This document shows, one piece after another, positions 1 to 7,085 of a DNA stretch of 64,000 nucleotides. Below the pieces are notes generated by a model. The model was not told the DNA's origin and made no database searches. It saw nothing but the letters and a program-made list of their open reading frames with translations. This DNA comes from Nanohaloarchaea archaeon B1-Br10_U2g1. GTDB taxonomy: Archaea; Nanohalarchaeota; Nanosalinia; Nanosalinales; Nanosalinaceae. The stretch is from contig LKMN01000001.1 of assembly GCA_001563875.1 (NCBI GenBank), positions 1-64,000 of the forward strand, given 5' to 3'. Each line of letters begins with the position of its first letter. Position 1 is the stretch's first letter. Made by a program: the position numbers and the translations under genes.

Positions 1-71
1 CCTATACTGACATCGTCTTTTTCCGAGTCACTGAAGAGGCTGTTGAAAAACTCCTTCAAACGTTTTATCAT
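1..71 (-). CDS. Partial small protein, runs off the left edge
   Basis: An open frame starts with ATG at 71 (reading left) and is still open at the window edge, giving 23 residues beginning MIKRLKEFFNSLF and continuing acidic. An AT-rich TATA-like stretch lies about 25 bases before the start. The basic, amphipathic N-terminus followed by an acidic stretch gives no family. It is divergent from the Nudix gene and would share a short promoter region with it. It could be a short chance frame. Confidence 0.35.
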   Translation of the reverse strand, partial: MIKRLKEFFNSLFSDSEKDDVSI

Positions 72-106
72 GTTGACACCAGATAATACTAAAAACGAGG
101 CTTAGG

Positions 107-113
107 TATAAAA
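107..113 (+). promoter_or_regulatory. TATA box of Nudix gene
   Basis: TATAAAA lies about 80 bases before the chosen ATG at 188, so transcription should begin near 133 and leave a leader of about 55 bases. Confidence 0.5.
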
Positions 114-187
114 ACTATTTGCATAACTACAATGTTTGCCGGTCTCCATCGGTTAAAATAAAACGGTTTGGAGAAAAACATCGAGTT

Positions 188-622
188 ATGAAGACTGAAA
201 AAGGCGTTATAGTAGCAGCATACAAACACAACTCTGATACGCCACGATACATAGTATTGAAAAGAACAAAGAACTGGGAAGGATGGGAACTACCTAAAGG
301 ACATCTAGAAGAAAGCTACGAAGACACCGTTCTACAGGAGCTTCAAGAGGAGGCAGGAGTAAGCAAAAAAGGGGTTAAAGCTGTAGAGGATCTTGAACAT
401 ACGGTAGAATGGAGCTTTGAAAAAGACGGAGAGAAGATTAAAAGAGAGTACAGAGCTTTCTTAGTTGAACTCGGTGAGGACGTATTTGTTGATGTCTCTG
501 AAAACCCTCATGACGAACATGATACAGGTCTGTTGTTGCGTTATAGAGATGTAAAAGATATGCTTTCTTTCGAGGAACATGTAAAGGTATTAGAGAAGGC
601 TCGCCAGAGGATTAGGGATTAG
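188..622 (+). CDS. Nudix hydrolase
   Basis: A 144-residue Nudix-fold pyrophosphohydrolase. The Nudix box starts at GHLEESYEDTVLQELQEEAG, matching G-x5-E-x7-RE-type-EExG with QE in place of RE. The preceding WELPKG segment is typical of diadenosine-polyphosphate or bis-phosphate Nudix enzymes, which clear nucleoside diphosphate derivatives. The frame extends upstream to a TTG at 119, but ATG 188 fits better because homologous Nudix proteins begin directly with the first beta strand (here KTEKGVIVAAYK) and a GGAGA lies upstream. Substrate cannot be told from sequence. It is the first of three Nudix genes in the window. Confidence 0.85.
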   Translation: MKTEKGVIVAAYKHNSDTPRYIVLKRTKNWEGWELPKGHLEESYEDTVLQELQEEAGVSKKGVKAVEDLEHTVEWSFEKDGEKIKREYRAFLVELGEDVFVDVSENPHDEHDTGLLLRYRDVKDMLSFEEHVKVLEKARQRIRD

Positions 623-667
623 GTTTTAACAGTTCAAAGCCTATTACATCTATAGGTGAAAAACTGA

Positions 668-910
668 ATGACAGAAGAAATTTTGGAACTTTACCAGTTT
701 GAGGCATGTCCTTTCTGCTCCAAGGTAAGACAAAAATTTACCGAGCTAGGTGTTGATTTTATAGCAAGATCTGTTGATCCAAACGATAGGACGCGTGTAG
801 AAAATGTTTCTGGGCAGACAGGTGTTCCTGTGCTTGTGGATCCGAACACGGATAGGGTGATGCCTGAGAGCGATGATATCGTAGAATACTTGGAGGAAAA
901 CTACGGCTAA
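668..910 (+). CDS. Glutaredoxin-like / GST N-terminal domain protein
   Basis: An 80-residue thioredoxin-fold protein with the CPFC redox motif near the N-terminus and the cis-proline loop TGVPVLVDP, ending in IVEYLEENYG as in the N-terminal domain of glutathione-S-transferases and glutaredoxin family proteins. It is expected to act as a thiol-disulfide oxidoreductase in the cytoplasm; haloarchaea use gamma-glutamylcysteine instead of glutathione, so the partner thiol is unknown. Its 3' end overlaps the convergent gene to the right by 4 bases. Confidence 0.85.
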   Translation: MTEEILELYQFEACPFCSKVRQKFTELGVDFIARSVDPNDRTRVENVSGQTGVPVLVDPNTDRVMPESDDIVEYLEENYG

Positions 911-1251
911 ACCGATTTTTCTGCGTAGTATTCCCAGCGTTTCTCTTCTTCTAATACTTTGGATGCTGCATTTCTAAAGTTGTCGAAATCCGGATCTTCG
1001 TTTGCAGAGTATATGAACGCGTTTGTGGTCTCTTCTATATCTGTTTCAGGTCTTTCGTTTGCAGCTAATGCTTCTTGAACTGTATCCATCATCTCGTCGT
1101 ACACTGAGGCTGAGCTCTCCGTTTCTTGGGTATAAAACTCTCTCTTACCTGCATACTTCAGTTCATTAAACAGGTTGTAGGCTTCTCTCCAGTACTGTAT
1201 CTTGGAAGCCATGTAAAGCTGGCCTAGACCCTTGAGTCTGTCTTCCTCCAA
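907..1251 (-). CDS. Hypothetical protein, acidic helical
   Basis: A 114-residue protein of unknown function. ATG at 1251 (MLEEDRLKGLG) is preferred to a start at 1272. The sequence is soluble, acidic and mostly helical, with a YMASKIQYWREAYNLFNEL amphipathic helix and no recognisable motif. It is convergent with, and overlaps by 4 bases, the glutaredoxin-like gene. Confidence 0.6.
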   Translation of the reverse strand: MEEDRLKGLGQLYMASKIQYWREAYNLFNELKYAGKREFYTQETESSASVYDEMMDTVQEALAANERPETDIEETTNAFIYSANEDPDFDNFRNAASKVLEEEKRWEYYAEKSV

Positions 1252-1272
1252 CATACAAAACACATACGGCAT

Positions 1273-1577
1273 GCTACATGTTTAATAACTTTTGAGTGAG
1301 GATCTCGAAAGATCATTTGTTGTAAAAGGTTATAAACCAGTCTAAAAAAGCCAGATACCGAATAATCTCTGAATCTCTTAAATATACTTTTAGACTTTTT
1401 GTTGTCCTTTAAAATTCCATAAAGTCAAAAAATCTGGTCTCAAAGCTTTAAGATAACTCTGATCCATAAAAAGATTTTAAATAAAGATAGGAGCCTGACT
1501 CCGGCCCCTTAGGAGTTGAAGTTATAAGCTGACAGGTAGAATTAATATCACATGTCGCAGAGGTTCGGTATCTTACC
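1273..1577. other. Gene-free stretch before the retinal cassette
   Basis: About 300 AT-rich bases without a convincing gene. It holds TTATAAGCT near 1524, a plausible TATA box for the lycopene cyclase gene, a weak dyad GACTCC...GGAGTT near 1497-1516, and a separated inverted repeat GTCTAAAA (1340-1347) / TTTTAGAC (1388-1395). No tRNA or known RNA motif was seen. The space would suit regulation of the carotenoid genes. Confidence 0.4.
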
Positions 1578-2360
1578 TTGACAGTAGGTCTAACATACTT
1601 GGAATTCTTAGCAATCTTCCTTCTAACCCCTATAACTGTTCTGGTGCTTTCCCTTTGGTACAGGAAAGATGTCTGGAAAAGTAAAGAAGCATTTGGAGGC
1701 CTAGCCTTCATAATCCTATTAGCAGTAACGTATACGACGCCTTGGGACAACTATCTTATAGAGATCGGTGTCTGGTGGTACGGAGAGGGCGCAACACTTG
1801 CCCATTTCTGGAAAGCTCCTCTCGGCGAATATCTGTTCTTCATACTACAGCCTATCCTGACAGGCCTACTACTTTTCAACTTTCCTAAGATCTACGACAT
1901 GAATCTAGATATACCGTACAGAGATAGGGTCCTAGGCGTTCTAGGAGGACTTACAGTAACACTGGTTGGTACAGCACTACTTTTCAACCAGTCGACACTG
2001 TACTTAGGTGCAATACTGGCTTGGGCAGGACCGATCCTAGCTATACAGTGGGGGTTCGGAAGCTCATATCTTTGGAAGATCAAAGAGTATCTGGCTCTAA
2101 TGATAGCTGTCCCTACGCTTTATCTCTGGGTCGCAGACCGTATCGCTATCGGCATAGGAACATGGGTGATATCTGAAACCTACACTACAGGACTCAAAAT
2201 CATAGGTCTGCCTGTTGAGGAGGCACTGTTCTTCTTGGTGACTAATATCTTTATAGTTCAAGGCTTAGTGCTCTATATGTGGGTCTTAGATAGAATAACG
2301 TTGAAAGAGTTCGTCTCTAAAGCCAAAGAAATTATCTTAGAAGATCATCTATGGAAATAG
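1578..2360 (+). CDS. crtY: Lycopene cyclase (two-domain, CrtYcd/CarRA type)
   Basis: A 260-residue multi-pass membrane protein with about seven hydrophobic segments. It shows the two repeated halves of the lycopene cyclase domain family: FWKAPLGEYLFFILQP at about residue 80 and LPVEEALFFLVTNIFIVQG at about 215, where PxEE/PLGEY are the family hallmark acidic motifs. It should cyclise lycopene to beta-carotene. Start: the family begins with a TYLxF strand, and the only usable codon just before it is TTG 1578; no strong ribosome site is seen. It overlaps the next gene by 10 bases, so the two are co-translated and together turn lycopene into retinal. Confidence 0.9.
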   Translation: MTVGLTYLEFLAIFLLTPITVLVLSLWYRKDVWKSKEAFGGLAFIILLAVTYTTPWDNYLIEIGVWWYGEGATLAHFWKAPLGEYLFFILQPILTGLLLFNFPKIYDMNLDIPYRDRVLGVLGGLTVTLVGTALLFNQSTLYLGAILAWAGPILAIQWGFGSSYLWKIKEYLALMIAVPTLYLWVADRIAIGIGTWVISETYTTGLKIIGLPVEEALFFLVTNIFIVQGLVLYMWVLDRITLKEFVSKAKEIILEDHLWK

Positions 2361-3346
2361 ATTTTAAAGATAAGAGCATAGAATATTTTCTTCTTCCTGG
2401 CTGGACAGCCCTGGTTCTAGCATTTCTATCATCTATACTGTTTAGTATTCCTTTAGAAGTTCAGCTTGTACCTCTAACTTTGAGTGTAATACTTCTAGGG
2501 CTGCCTCACGGCGCTGTTGATCACTTGATTCTTCCAAAGGCCTTAAGAGAAAGTTTCAGTTCTAGATGGGCTGCTTATATAGCACTTCTATACTTCCTGT
2601 TAGGGTTTCTGTACCTCTCGGCCTGGTTTTTAACTCCTTTGCTATCTTTCGTGTTCTTTATCCTTATCACGATGTATCACTGGGGTAGAGGAGAGTTATA
2701 CCATTTAGAAGAAGTCTTCAATGTTGAGCTATCTAAAGGCTCAAAGTGGTTAGCAGTTCTTCTTAGAGGTAGTGCTCCTATGTTGCTGCCGCTAGTAGCT
2801 TTCCCTGATTACTATGAGCTTTTTACCGAAGCGGTTACATCGCTCTTTGGGGTCGAAGGACTATCTTACCTAGGTATTTTCTTCAGTCAAGAAATCAGGC
2901 TGGCCATACTAGCGGCTTATATCGTAGGAATGGCCGTCTACTTCGCGGATATACTTAGAGCGAACGCTGCTGGAAGACTCTGGGATGGAGCAGAACTAGT
3001 TCTACTAACCGTTTTCTTTCTTTTCACACCTCCTATATTTGCAGTTGGCATATACTTCTGTTTCTGGCATTCTCTAAGACACATCATGAGGTATATCCAT
3101 CTGGATAACTCTGTAGACTGCTGCACCGATATCTATGGATTACTGAGCTCTTTCAGATCATTTACTAGAGACTCTTTCCCTTTAACAGCTGTATCGATTA
3201 TCTTCCTAGGCATTTTCTACTTCGCTGTACCGTTTACCCCGCAAAGCCTTTTAGAGCTTGTAGGTCTATACATGGTCCTAGTATCTGTATTTACGCTTCC
3301 GCATATGGTCGTGGTTCAGAAACTCGATTTTATACAAACAATTTGA
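2351..3346 (+). CDS. blh: Brp/Blh-type beta-carotene 15,15'-dioxygenase
   Basis: A 331-residue integral membrane protein of the Brp/Blh family, which cleaves beta-carotene into two retinal molecules for rhodopsins. The expected iron-binding histidines are visible: LPHGAVDHLILPK near residue 53, MYHWG near 108, FWHSLRHIMRY near 239 and LPHMVVVQK near the C-terminus. It has several hydrophobic helices and the usual length for the family. ATG 2351 overlaps the lycopene cyclase gene. No rhodopsin gene is in the window, so the consumer of the retinal must lie elsewhere in the genome. Confidence 0.9.
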   Translation: MEIDFKDKSIEYFLLPGWTALVLAFLSSILFSIPLEVQLVPLTLSVILLGLPHGAVDHLILPKALRESFSSRWAAYIALLYFLLGFLYLSAWFLTPLLSFVFFILITMYHWGRGELYHLEEVFNVELSKGSKWLAVLLRGSAPMLLPLVAFPDYYELFTEAVTSLFGVEGLSYLGIFFSQEIRLAILAAYIVGMAVYFADILRANAAGRLWDGAELVLLTVFFLFTPPIFAVGIYFCFWHSLRHIMRYIHLDNSVDCCTDIYGLLSSFRSFTRDSFPLTAVSIIFLGIFYFAVPFTPQSLLELVGLYMVLVSVFTLPHMVVVQKLDFIQTI

Positions 3347-3392
3347 CAGGTGTAAAAAACTCTCCTTCAGTTAGCATCAGCAAAGGATTGTT

Positions 3393-3465
3393 TGGACCGG
3401 CCCAGATTTGAACTGGGGATCTCCACCTTATCAGGGTGGCGCTTTAACCGCTAAGCCACCGGTCC
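3393..3465 (-). tRNA. tRNA-Ile (GAU)
   Basis: The minus strand folds into a full cloverleaf: acceptor GGACCGG/CCGGTCC, anticodon stem CCACC/GGTGG with loop CTGATAA (anticodon GAT), and T-arm CCCAG-TTCAAAT-CTGGG. The discriminator base is A. CCA is not encoded, so it relies on the CCA-adding enzyme present at 25-26.5 kb. No intron. Confidence 0.95.
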
Positions 3466-3495
3466 TACAAATCTGTTAACCTAAATTGAAAGGGA

Positions 3496-3569
3496 TGGGC
3501 CCAACGGGATTTGAACCCGCGACGCCCGGCTTAAAAGGCCGGTGCTCTGCCAGACTGAGCTATGGGCCC
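3496..3569 (-). tRNA. tRNA-Lys (UUU)
   Basis: The minus strand gives acceptor GGGCCCA/TGGGCCC, anticodon stem CCGGC/GCCGG with loop CTTTTAA (anticodon TTT), and T-arm GCGGG-TTCAAAT-CCCGT. Discriminator A, no encoded CCA, no intron. It lies about 30 bases from tRNA-Ile and in the same orientation, so both may be cut from one transcript starting with the L37e/LSm genes. Confidence 0.95.
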
Positions 3570-3580
3570 TCTGATAGGGT

Positions 3581-3802
3581 CTAAACTGTTTCTTGTTCGA
3601 ACTCTCCGAACTGGATATTGTCCAGAGAGGTGTAAGGCACAAATATTTTCTCGGCCTTTATTCTTTGTGCCTCTTCGTCTTCGTTCATGATATACGGGTC
3701 TTCTGCGTTGACTCCGTATTCTTCCATGAACAGGTTTTCCTCGTCTTCAAGTAAGAAGTCGCCTGAAGCTGTGAGGAGTATGACCGAGTATTTCTTCTTC
3801 AT
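3581..3802 (-). CDS. Small hypothetical protein
   Basis: A 73-residue acidic protein directly downstream of L37e on the same strand. It begins MKKKYSVILLTASGDFLLEDEENL and ends with an IFVPYTSLDNIQFGEF segment, a short beta-strand pattern like that of small beta-barrel domains (for example PRC-barrel or Sm-like), but no family assignment can be supported. The LSm-L37e-ORF-tRNA arrangement suggests a co-transcribed translation-related unit. Confidence 0.65.
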   Translation of the reverse strand: MKKKYSVILLTASGDFLLEDEENLFMEEYGVNAEDPYIMNEDEEAQRIKAEKIFVPYTSLDNIQFGEFEQETV

Positions 3803-3805
3803 CTT

Positions 3806-3964
3806 TTACTTACGTGTTTTGGCTTTGTTGAAGTCTTTTCTTTTACTTGTCTTCCCGAATCCACAGGCTGCACATACTTTTTTCCTTAGGTGGTATGCTT
3901 TTTCTCCGCAGCGTCTGCATTTTCCGTGGGTTTTCTTGTTGTTAATTCCTTTGTTCTTTCCCAT
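3806..3964 (-). CDS. rpl37e: 50S ribosomal protein L37e
   Basis: A 52-residue zinc ribosomal protein, found by direct translation. It starts [20 protein letters not shown] and continues with a second CAACGFG knuckle, so it has the four cysteines (CxxC...CxxC) of L37e, and ends in a basic tail [11 protein letters not shown]. Length matches the family. It sits just downstream of the LSm gene, the usual archaeal order LSm-L37e. Confidence 0.95.
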   Translation of the reverse strand: MGKNKGINNKKTHGKCRRCGEKAYHLRKKVCAACGFGKTSKRKDFNKAKTRK

Positions 3965-3975
3965 TTTTGTTCACC

Positions 3976-4209
3976 TTATTCTGGGCTTACGAGGATTACG
4001 TTGTCTCCTCTGATCAGTAGCTTACCGTAGTCTGTTTGACCTTCTCCGTCCTGTACTGATGCGTCTTCAAGCCACATGTTTAGATGTAGGTCGAATGCTT
4101 TTAGGTTTCCTGAAACGGTCTGCCCGCCTTTTAGTTTTGCTATTACTCTATCTCCTTTTGCAGTGTCTAAGACATCTAAAGGTCTTCTACCACTGTCATC
4201 GTTTGACAT
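3976..4209 (-). CDS. LSm / Sm-like RNA-binding protein
   Basis: A 77-residue Sm-fold protein. The Sm1 motif is seen as GDRVIAKLKGGQTVSGNLKAFDLHLNMWLEDA and the Sm2 motif as LLIRGDNVILVSP. Archaeal LSm proteins form heptameric rings that bind U-rich RNA. A TATA box and an AGGTG ribosome site precede it. It leads the LSm-L37e-ORF unit and may carry the two tRNAs as well. Confidence 0.95.
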   Translation of the reverse strand: MSNDDSGRRPLDVLDTAKGDRVIAKLKGGQTVSGNLKAFDLHLNMWLEDASVQDGEGQTDYGKLLIRGDNVILVSPE

Positions 4210-4248
4210 AACTTAAAACACCTGTATGAAACCAAATCCTTAAACAAC

Positions 4249-4257
4249 TTATATAAA
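4249..4257 (-). promoter_or_regulatory. TATA box of the LSm-L37e unit
   Basis: Minus strand TTTATATAA, about 45 bases before the LSm ATG, leaving a leader of roughly 15-20 bases that contains AGGTG. Confidence 0.6.
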
Positions 4258-4314
4258 CCTACCGAGGTCGTGGCCTTATAAACTGTTCAGAACAGGTGCA
4301 TAGCACAGCTATTT

Positions 4315-4323
4315 TTTATAAAG
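4315..4323 (+). promoter_or_regulatory. TATA box of S8e gene
   Basis: TTTATAAAG ends about 22 bases before ATG 4345, so the transcript is expected to be leaderless or nearly so. Confidence 0.65.
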
Positions 4324-4344
4324 TTTTGTCGATAGTTTCCGGGT

Positions 4345-4722
4345 ATGGCAGTATGGCACAAAAGATCGGTACGTAAGAAAACCGGTGGAAGAACAAGAAG
4401 ATACAGGAAACATAAGAAGTATGAGAAAGGATCGGAGTTCTCAGAACCAGTTAAAGGAGAGGACTCGGTAGTTGTAAGAAGTACTAGAGGATCTACCAGT
4501 AAGAACACTGTTAGAAGAAGCGAAACCGTTAACCTGGCAAAAGACGGAGAAGTAGAAGAAGTAGAGATAGAGGCTGTGGAAGAGAATCCTGCCAACCCTA
4601 ACTACGTAAGAAGATCTATCCTTACAAAAGGGACTGTAGTTAAGACTTCAGAAGGTAAGGCAAGAATAACTTCCAGACCTGGACAGGACGGTGTCGTAAA
4701 CGCTGTACCTGTAGAGGAATAG
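4345..4722 (+). CDS. rps8e: 30S ribosomal protein S8e
   Basis: A 125-residue basic protein matching S8e: N-terminal KRSVRKKTGGRTRRYRKHKK, then the domain with NPNYVRRSILTKGTVVKT and the closing GKARITSRPGQDGVVNAV. Archaeal S8e is of this length, much shorter than the eukaryotic form. Divergent from LSm, each with its own TATA box. Confidence 0.96.
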   Translation: MAVWHKRSVRKKTGGRTRRYRKHKKYEKGSEFSEPVKGEDSVVVRSTRGSTSKNTVRRSETVNLAKDGEVEEVEIEAVEENPANPNYVRRSILTKGTVVKTSEGKARITSRPGQDGVVNAVPVEE

Positions 4723-4811
4723 TCTTCTCACTATCATTTCTTCCTATAATATCTTTCTTAAACAGAAATAAAGTTTAGAAAAAGGTTATTTGGTTACTTA
4801 ATACGGCTCGT

Positions 4812-4925
4812 CTACTTTTTCAAGCCTGTTAGTTTCTCTAGCCATCTGGAGACAAAACTTCCCCCCTCTTCGAACTCCACCGGGATTTGGTTGCCGGTAT
4901 CATCCGAGAACTCGGCTCTCATCAT
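4812..4925 (-). CDS. Very small ORF (37 aa)
   Basis: A 37-residue frame starting ATG-ATG at 4925. A TTTAAAAGG box about 26 bases upstream and a GAGGAG site support expression. The protein begins MMRAEFSDDTGNQIPVEF and ends WLEKLTGLKK: acidic first half, basic amphipathic helix at the end. Function unknown; it may be a small regulatory protein or chance. Confidence 0.4.
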   Translation of the reverse strand: MMRAEFSDDTGNQIPVEFEEGGSFVSRWLEKLTGLKK

Positions 4926-4950
4926 CACTAACTTGCTCCTCAAACCTTTT

Positions 4951-4974
4951 AAACCCTTTCGGCGAAAAAGGTTT
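4951..4974. repeat. Imperfect dyad near cdc6
   Basis: AAACCC-TTTC-GGC-GAAA-AAGGTTT forms an imperfect inverted repeat between two small genes upstream of the orc1/cdc6 end. It could be an operator, part of an origin, or a terminator stem. Nothing else decides between these. Confidence 0.3.
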
Positions 4975-4982
4975 CTAAACGT

Positions 4983-5165
4983 TTAATTCTGTTTATGGAC
5001 GTTTCTAAGCGGTTTTTTGGATGTGTCTATAGAACGGTTCAGCTGTCTCACTATCATCATAGGGAGGTTCTTTGAGCATTCTTCAATATATAGTGCTTCT
5101 TCAGCTGCTTCACGTTCTCTCTTTGGAAGATATTCAAGGTGCTTGGAGTAGGTCTCGGTTGACAT
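4983..5165 (-). CDS. Small hypothetical protein (60 aa)
   Basis: A 60-residue charged, helical protein (EYLPKREREAAEEALYIEECSKNLPMM). On the minus strand a TTTTTTATAAATC box ends about 22 bases before ATG 5165, which supports a leaderless gene. It lies directly downstream of orc1/cdc6 on the same strand. No family recognised. Confidence 0.55.
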   Translation of the reverse strand: MSTETYSKHLEYLPKREREAAEEALYIEECSKNLPMMIVRQLNRSIDTSKKPLRNVHKQN

Positions 5166-5209
5166 ACTAGGTTCTTGCCAAGACTCGATTTATAAAAAAC
5201 CGGAGATAT

Positions 5210-5227
5210 TTCCGTTAGTTCCGGTAG
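5210..5227 (+). repeat. TTCCGNTAGTT motif pair at cdc6 3' end
   Basis: Two overlapping copies, TTCCGTTAGTT (5210-5220) and TTCCGGTAG (5219-5227), immediately beyond the cdc6 stop. The same motif recurs at 6262 and 6293 on the other side of the gene, in the same orientation. Candidate origin-recognition boxes. Confidence 0.4.
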
Positions 5228-5228
5228 A

Positions 5229-6248
5229 CTAGTTCTGTAGCTTGTATGTTCTCCATCTTCCTTCACCTTCAGAGACTATGAGCCTGTAGTGATCCATCTT
5301 GCTGAGATACTTACGCACGGTTCTCTTCACTTTTGGGTCTTCGACCTTTTCCTTATATTCTTGGTAGAGCTTTCCTGGCTTTACCTCTCCTTCTTCCTCT
5401 ATAATATCGTAGAGTGCTTTCTGATGAGGGTTCAGCTGTTCTATAGACTTGGACTTGTTCTCTTTCTCTGCTTCCGGAAGAGCTTTATCCATTATATCTG
5501 GAGTTATCTCTTCTAAGTCTTCAGTCTCAGCTCTTTCAGCAGCTATTCTTAAAGCATTTATTGCTATCCGTGCATCTCCATCAGCCCGGCTGCTTATACG
5601 GTGGAGCGTGCTGTCGTCGACAGCGTTGTCTCTCAAACCCCATTTAACCCGGTCCTCTAGTATGTCAACTAGTTGTTCCTTGGTGTAGGCCGGGAATCGT
5701 ACGTCCTGAGTTCCCTCAAGCGAAGATCTTATACGGTCATCGAAGTCGTATAGAGCGGTTCCTTTGTTGGCTATCATTATCAGTGCGATACTCGACTCTC
5801 GTGCGAAGTCGTAGAGTATCCTCTCATCTTCTATCTGGTCAACCTCGTCAAGTATCACTATGCTCGGCTGTTCACCTACCTTTGCACGGAACCGGTCCAC
5901 GAGCTCGTCGGTTGGTGTGCCTGTGCGGTGTATAAGGTTTACCCCAAAGTCCTGTAGCAGGTTGTAGTATACCTTGAAGCGGGAAGGATAACGCCAGCAG
6001 TTAACGCTTCCAGATACAACGTTAGAGCTATGCTTCTTCAGTTCATCAACTACATATCCTGCCATAGTAGTTTTACCTGTCCCCGGTGGTCCGTACAGAA
6101 GCATGTTCCGGGAACTCGAGTTCTCAAGTACCGGTTCGAGGTTCCGTTTTATCTCGGTTATCTGTGAGTTTCTGTGCGCCATCCGTTTTGGAAGAAAGTC
6201 TGCTGTCAGTACCCGAGCATCTTCTATAACAGTGTTGGGACGTCTCAC
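5229..6248 (-). CDS. orc1: Orc1/Cdc6 replication initiator
   Basis: A 339-residue AAA+ initiator of archaeal replication. Walker A GPPGTGKT is at 53-60, Walker B VILDEVDQ at 131-138, with sensor and lid regions following and a C-terminal winged helix (about 260-339) that contacts origin DNA. It is slightly short compared with the usual 380-410 residues. It binds origin boxes and loads MCM, which is encoded 6 kb away. The gene is bracketed by repeated TTCCGNTAGTT motifs, which fits autoregulation or a linked origin. Confidence 0.95.
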   Translation of the reverse strand: MRRPNTVIEDARVLTADFLPKRMAHRNSQITEIKRNLEPVLENSSSRNMLLYGPPGTGKTTMAGYVVDELKKHSSNVVSGSVNCWRYPSRFKVYYNLLQDFGVNLIHRTGTPTDELVDRFRAKVGEQPSIVILDEVDQIEDERILYDFARESSIALIMIANKGTALYDFDDRIRSSLEGTQDVRFPAYTKEQLVDILEDRVKWGLRDNAVDDSTLHRISSRADGDARIAINALRIAAERAETEDLEEITPDIMDKALPEAEKENKSKSIEQLNPHQKALYDIIEEEGEVKPGKLYQEYKEKVEDPKVKRTVRKYLSKMDHYRLIVSEGEGRWRTYKLQN

Positions 6249-6261
6249 GGAAAGAAAGTAA

Positions 6262-6306
6262 TTCCGCTAGTTTAAAAGTGGAGACCTTACCGTTCCGGTA
6301 GTTCCG
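6262..6306 (+). repeat. TTCCGNTAGTT motifs upstream of cdc6
   Basis: TTCCGCTAGTT (6262-6272) and TTCCGGTAGTTCCG (6293-6306), both on the plus strand, in the short space just upstream of the cdc6 start. With the pair at 5210-5227 this makes four copies around the initiator gene. Candidate Orc1/Cdc6 binding sites. Confidence 0.4.
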
Positions 6307-6331
6307 AAAGATGGAGGAAGAAACAGTTTCG

Positions 6332-7024
6332 TCAATACGTTTCCGGGAAGGCTTTCAAGAAGTTATTATAGATACTTTCTACCTCCTCAACTGTCAGATC
6401 TTCGTCTAAATTTCTCTTTTTTATTCTTAGATCTATATCTAGGCGTGGGGAATAAGTTGATACTTTTCTTGGGGTATAGTTCAGTCTCAAATCTATGTCT
6501 CCTTTGAAAAGGGAGTAGTTTGAGACCGATTTTGTTGTGGTCAAAGTGTTTTCTTCTTTCCTCATTTCCAGGTCTCTGTCGTTGAATATATTGTTCAAAT
6601 CGCCTAGAAGAGGGTCTATGGTTGTGCTTAAGGAGTCTATAATCCTTCTATCCTCATTATCTGATTCTTCTAAATAAGAAGTTCTGTCTCCGTATATATC
6701 TAGTCTTGTCTCGTTTCTGTTTTGTATCATTCTCGTGGGTGTAGGACCTTCAACTTTGAAGTTGTAGCGTTCGTAGGTTCCTTCTGGTTCGACTAGAATG
6801 TTTTTACCTCTACAACCGTAGACTGAGACTATATTAGGGATATCTCCTTCAACCCCTTGTTTGATCACGTTCCAGCATTCATTTATCTCTGTTCCTGTTT
6901 TATTTTGGTGGCTCTCACTGCTATCAAAAACCAGTTTTCTTTGGTCGGGCGTAGATACAGTCACTGACTCTGAAGACTTGAGTATTTCAAGCGCCTCTTC
7001 TTCAAGTAACTTATCTATAGACAA
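6332..7024 (-). CDS. Hypothetical protein (230 aa)
   Basis: A soluble acidic protein of 230 residues starting at a TTG codon (SIDKLLEEEALEIL). The second half is rich in alternating strands (GDIDLRLNYTPRK, PRLDIDLRIKKR) and ends with a helical DEDLTVEEVESIYNNFLKAF. No recognised domain. It lies upstream of orc1/cdc6 on the same strand, separated by the repeat motifs. Confidence 0.6.
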   Translation of the reverse strand: MSIDKLLEEEALEILKSSESVTVSTPDQRKLVFDSSESHQNKTGTEINECWNVIKQGVEGDIPNIVSVYGCRGKNILVEPEGTYERYNFKVEGPTPTRMIQNRNETRLDIYGDRTSYLEESDNEDRRIIDSLSTTIDPLLGDLNNIFNDRDLEMRKEENTLTTTKSVSNYSLFKGDIDLRLNYTPRKVSTYSPRLDIDLRIKKRNLDEDLTVEEVESIYNNFLKAFPETY

Positions 7025-7085
7025 TGTTCGGCCACCGATATGTTGTTACTATTAAAGAGTTATAAACGCCAGGTTCTGTGCGGAC

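Noticed and set aside
1448-1750. Minus-strand frame opposite the lycopene cyclase start
   Set aside because: It overlaps a clear family member on the other strand and its translation has no domain or acidic bias.
1578-3346. Rhodopsin gene next to the retinal cassette
   Set aside because: No seven-helix protein with the retinal-binding lysine region occurs nearby; the 260-residue membrane protein is the lycopene cyclase.
5057-5266. 69-residue minus-strand frame
   Set aside because: It overlaps the cdc6 end and the 60-residue gene, which has a well-placed TATA box.
7025-7060. Third copy of the palindrome block upstream of the 230-residue gene
   Set aside because: Minus strand TTTATAACTCTTTAATAGT then AACAACATAT recalls the block, but the dyad is lost and the match is too weak to count.
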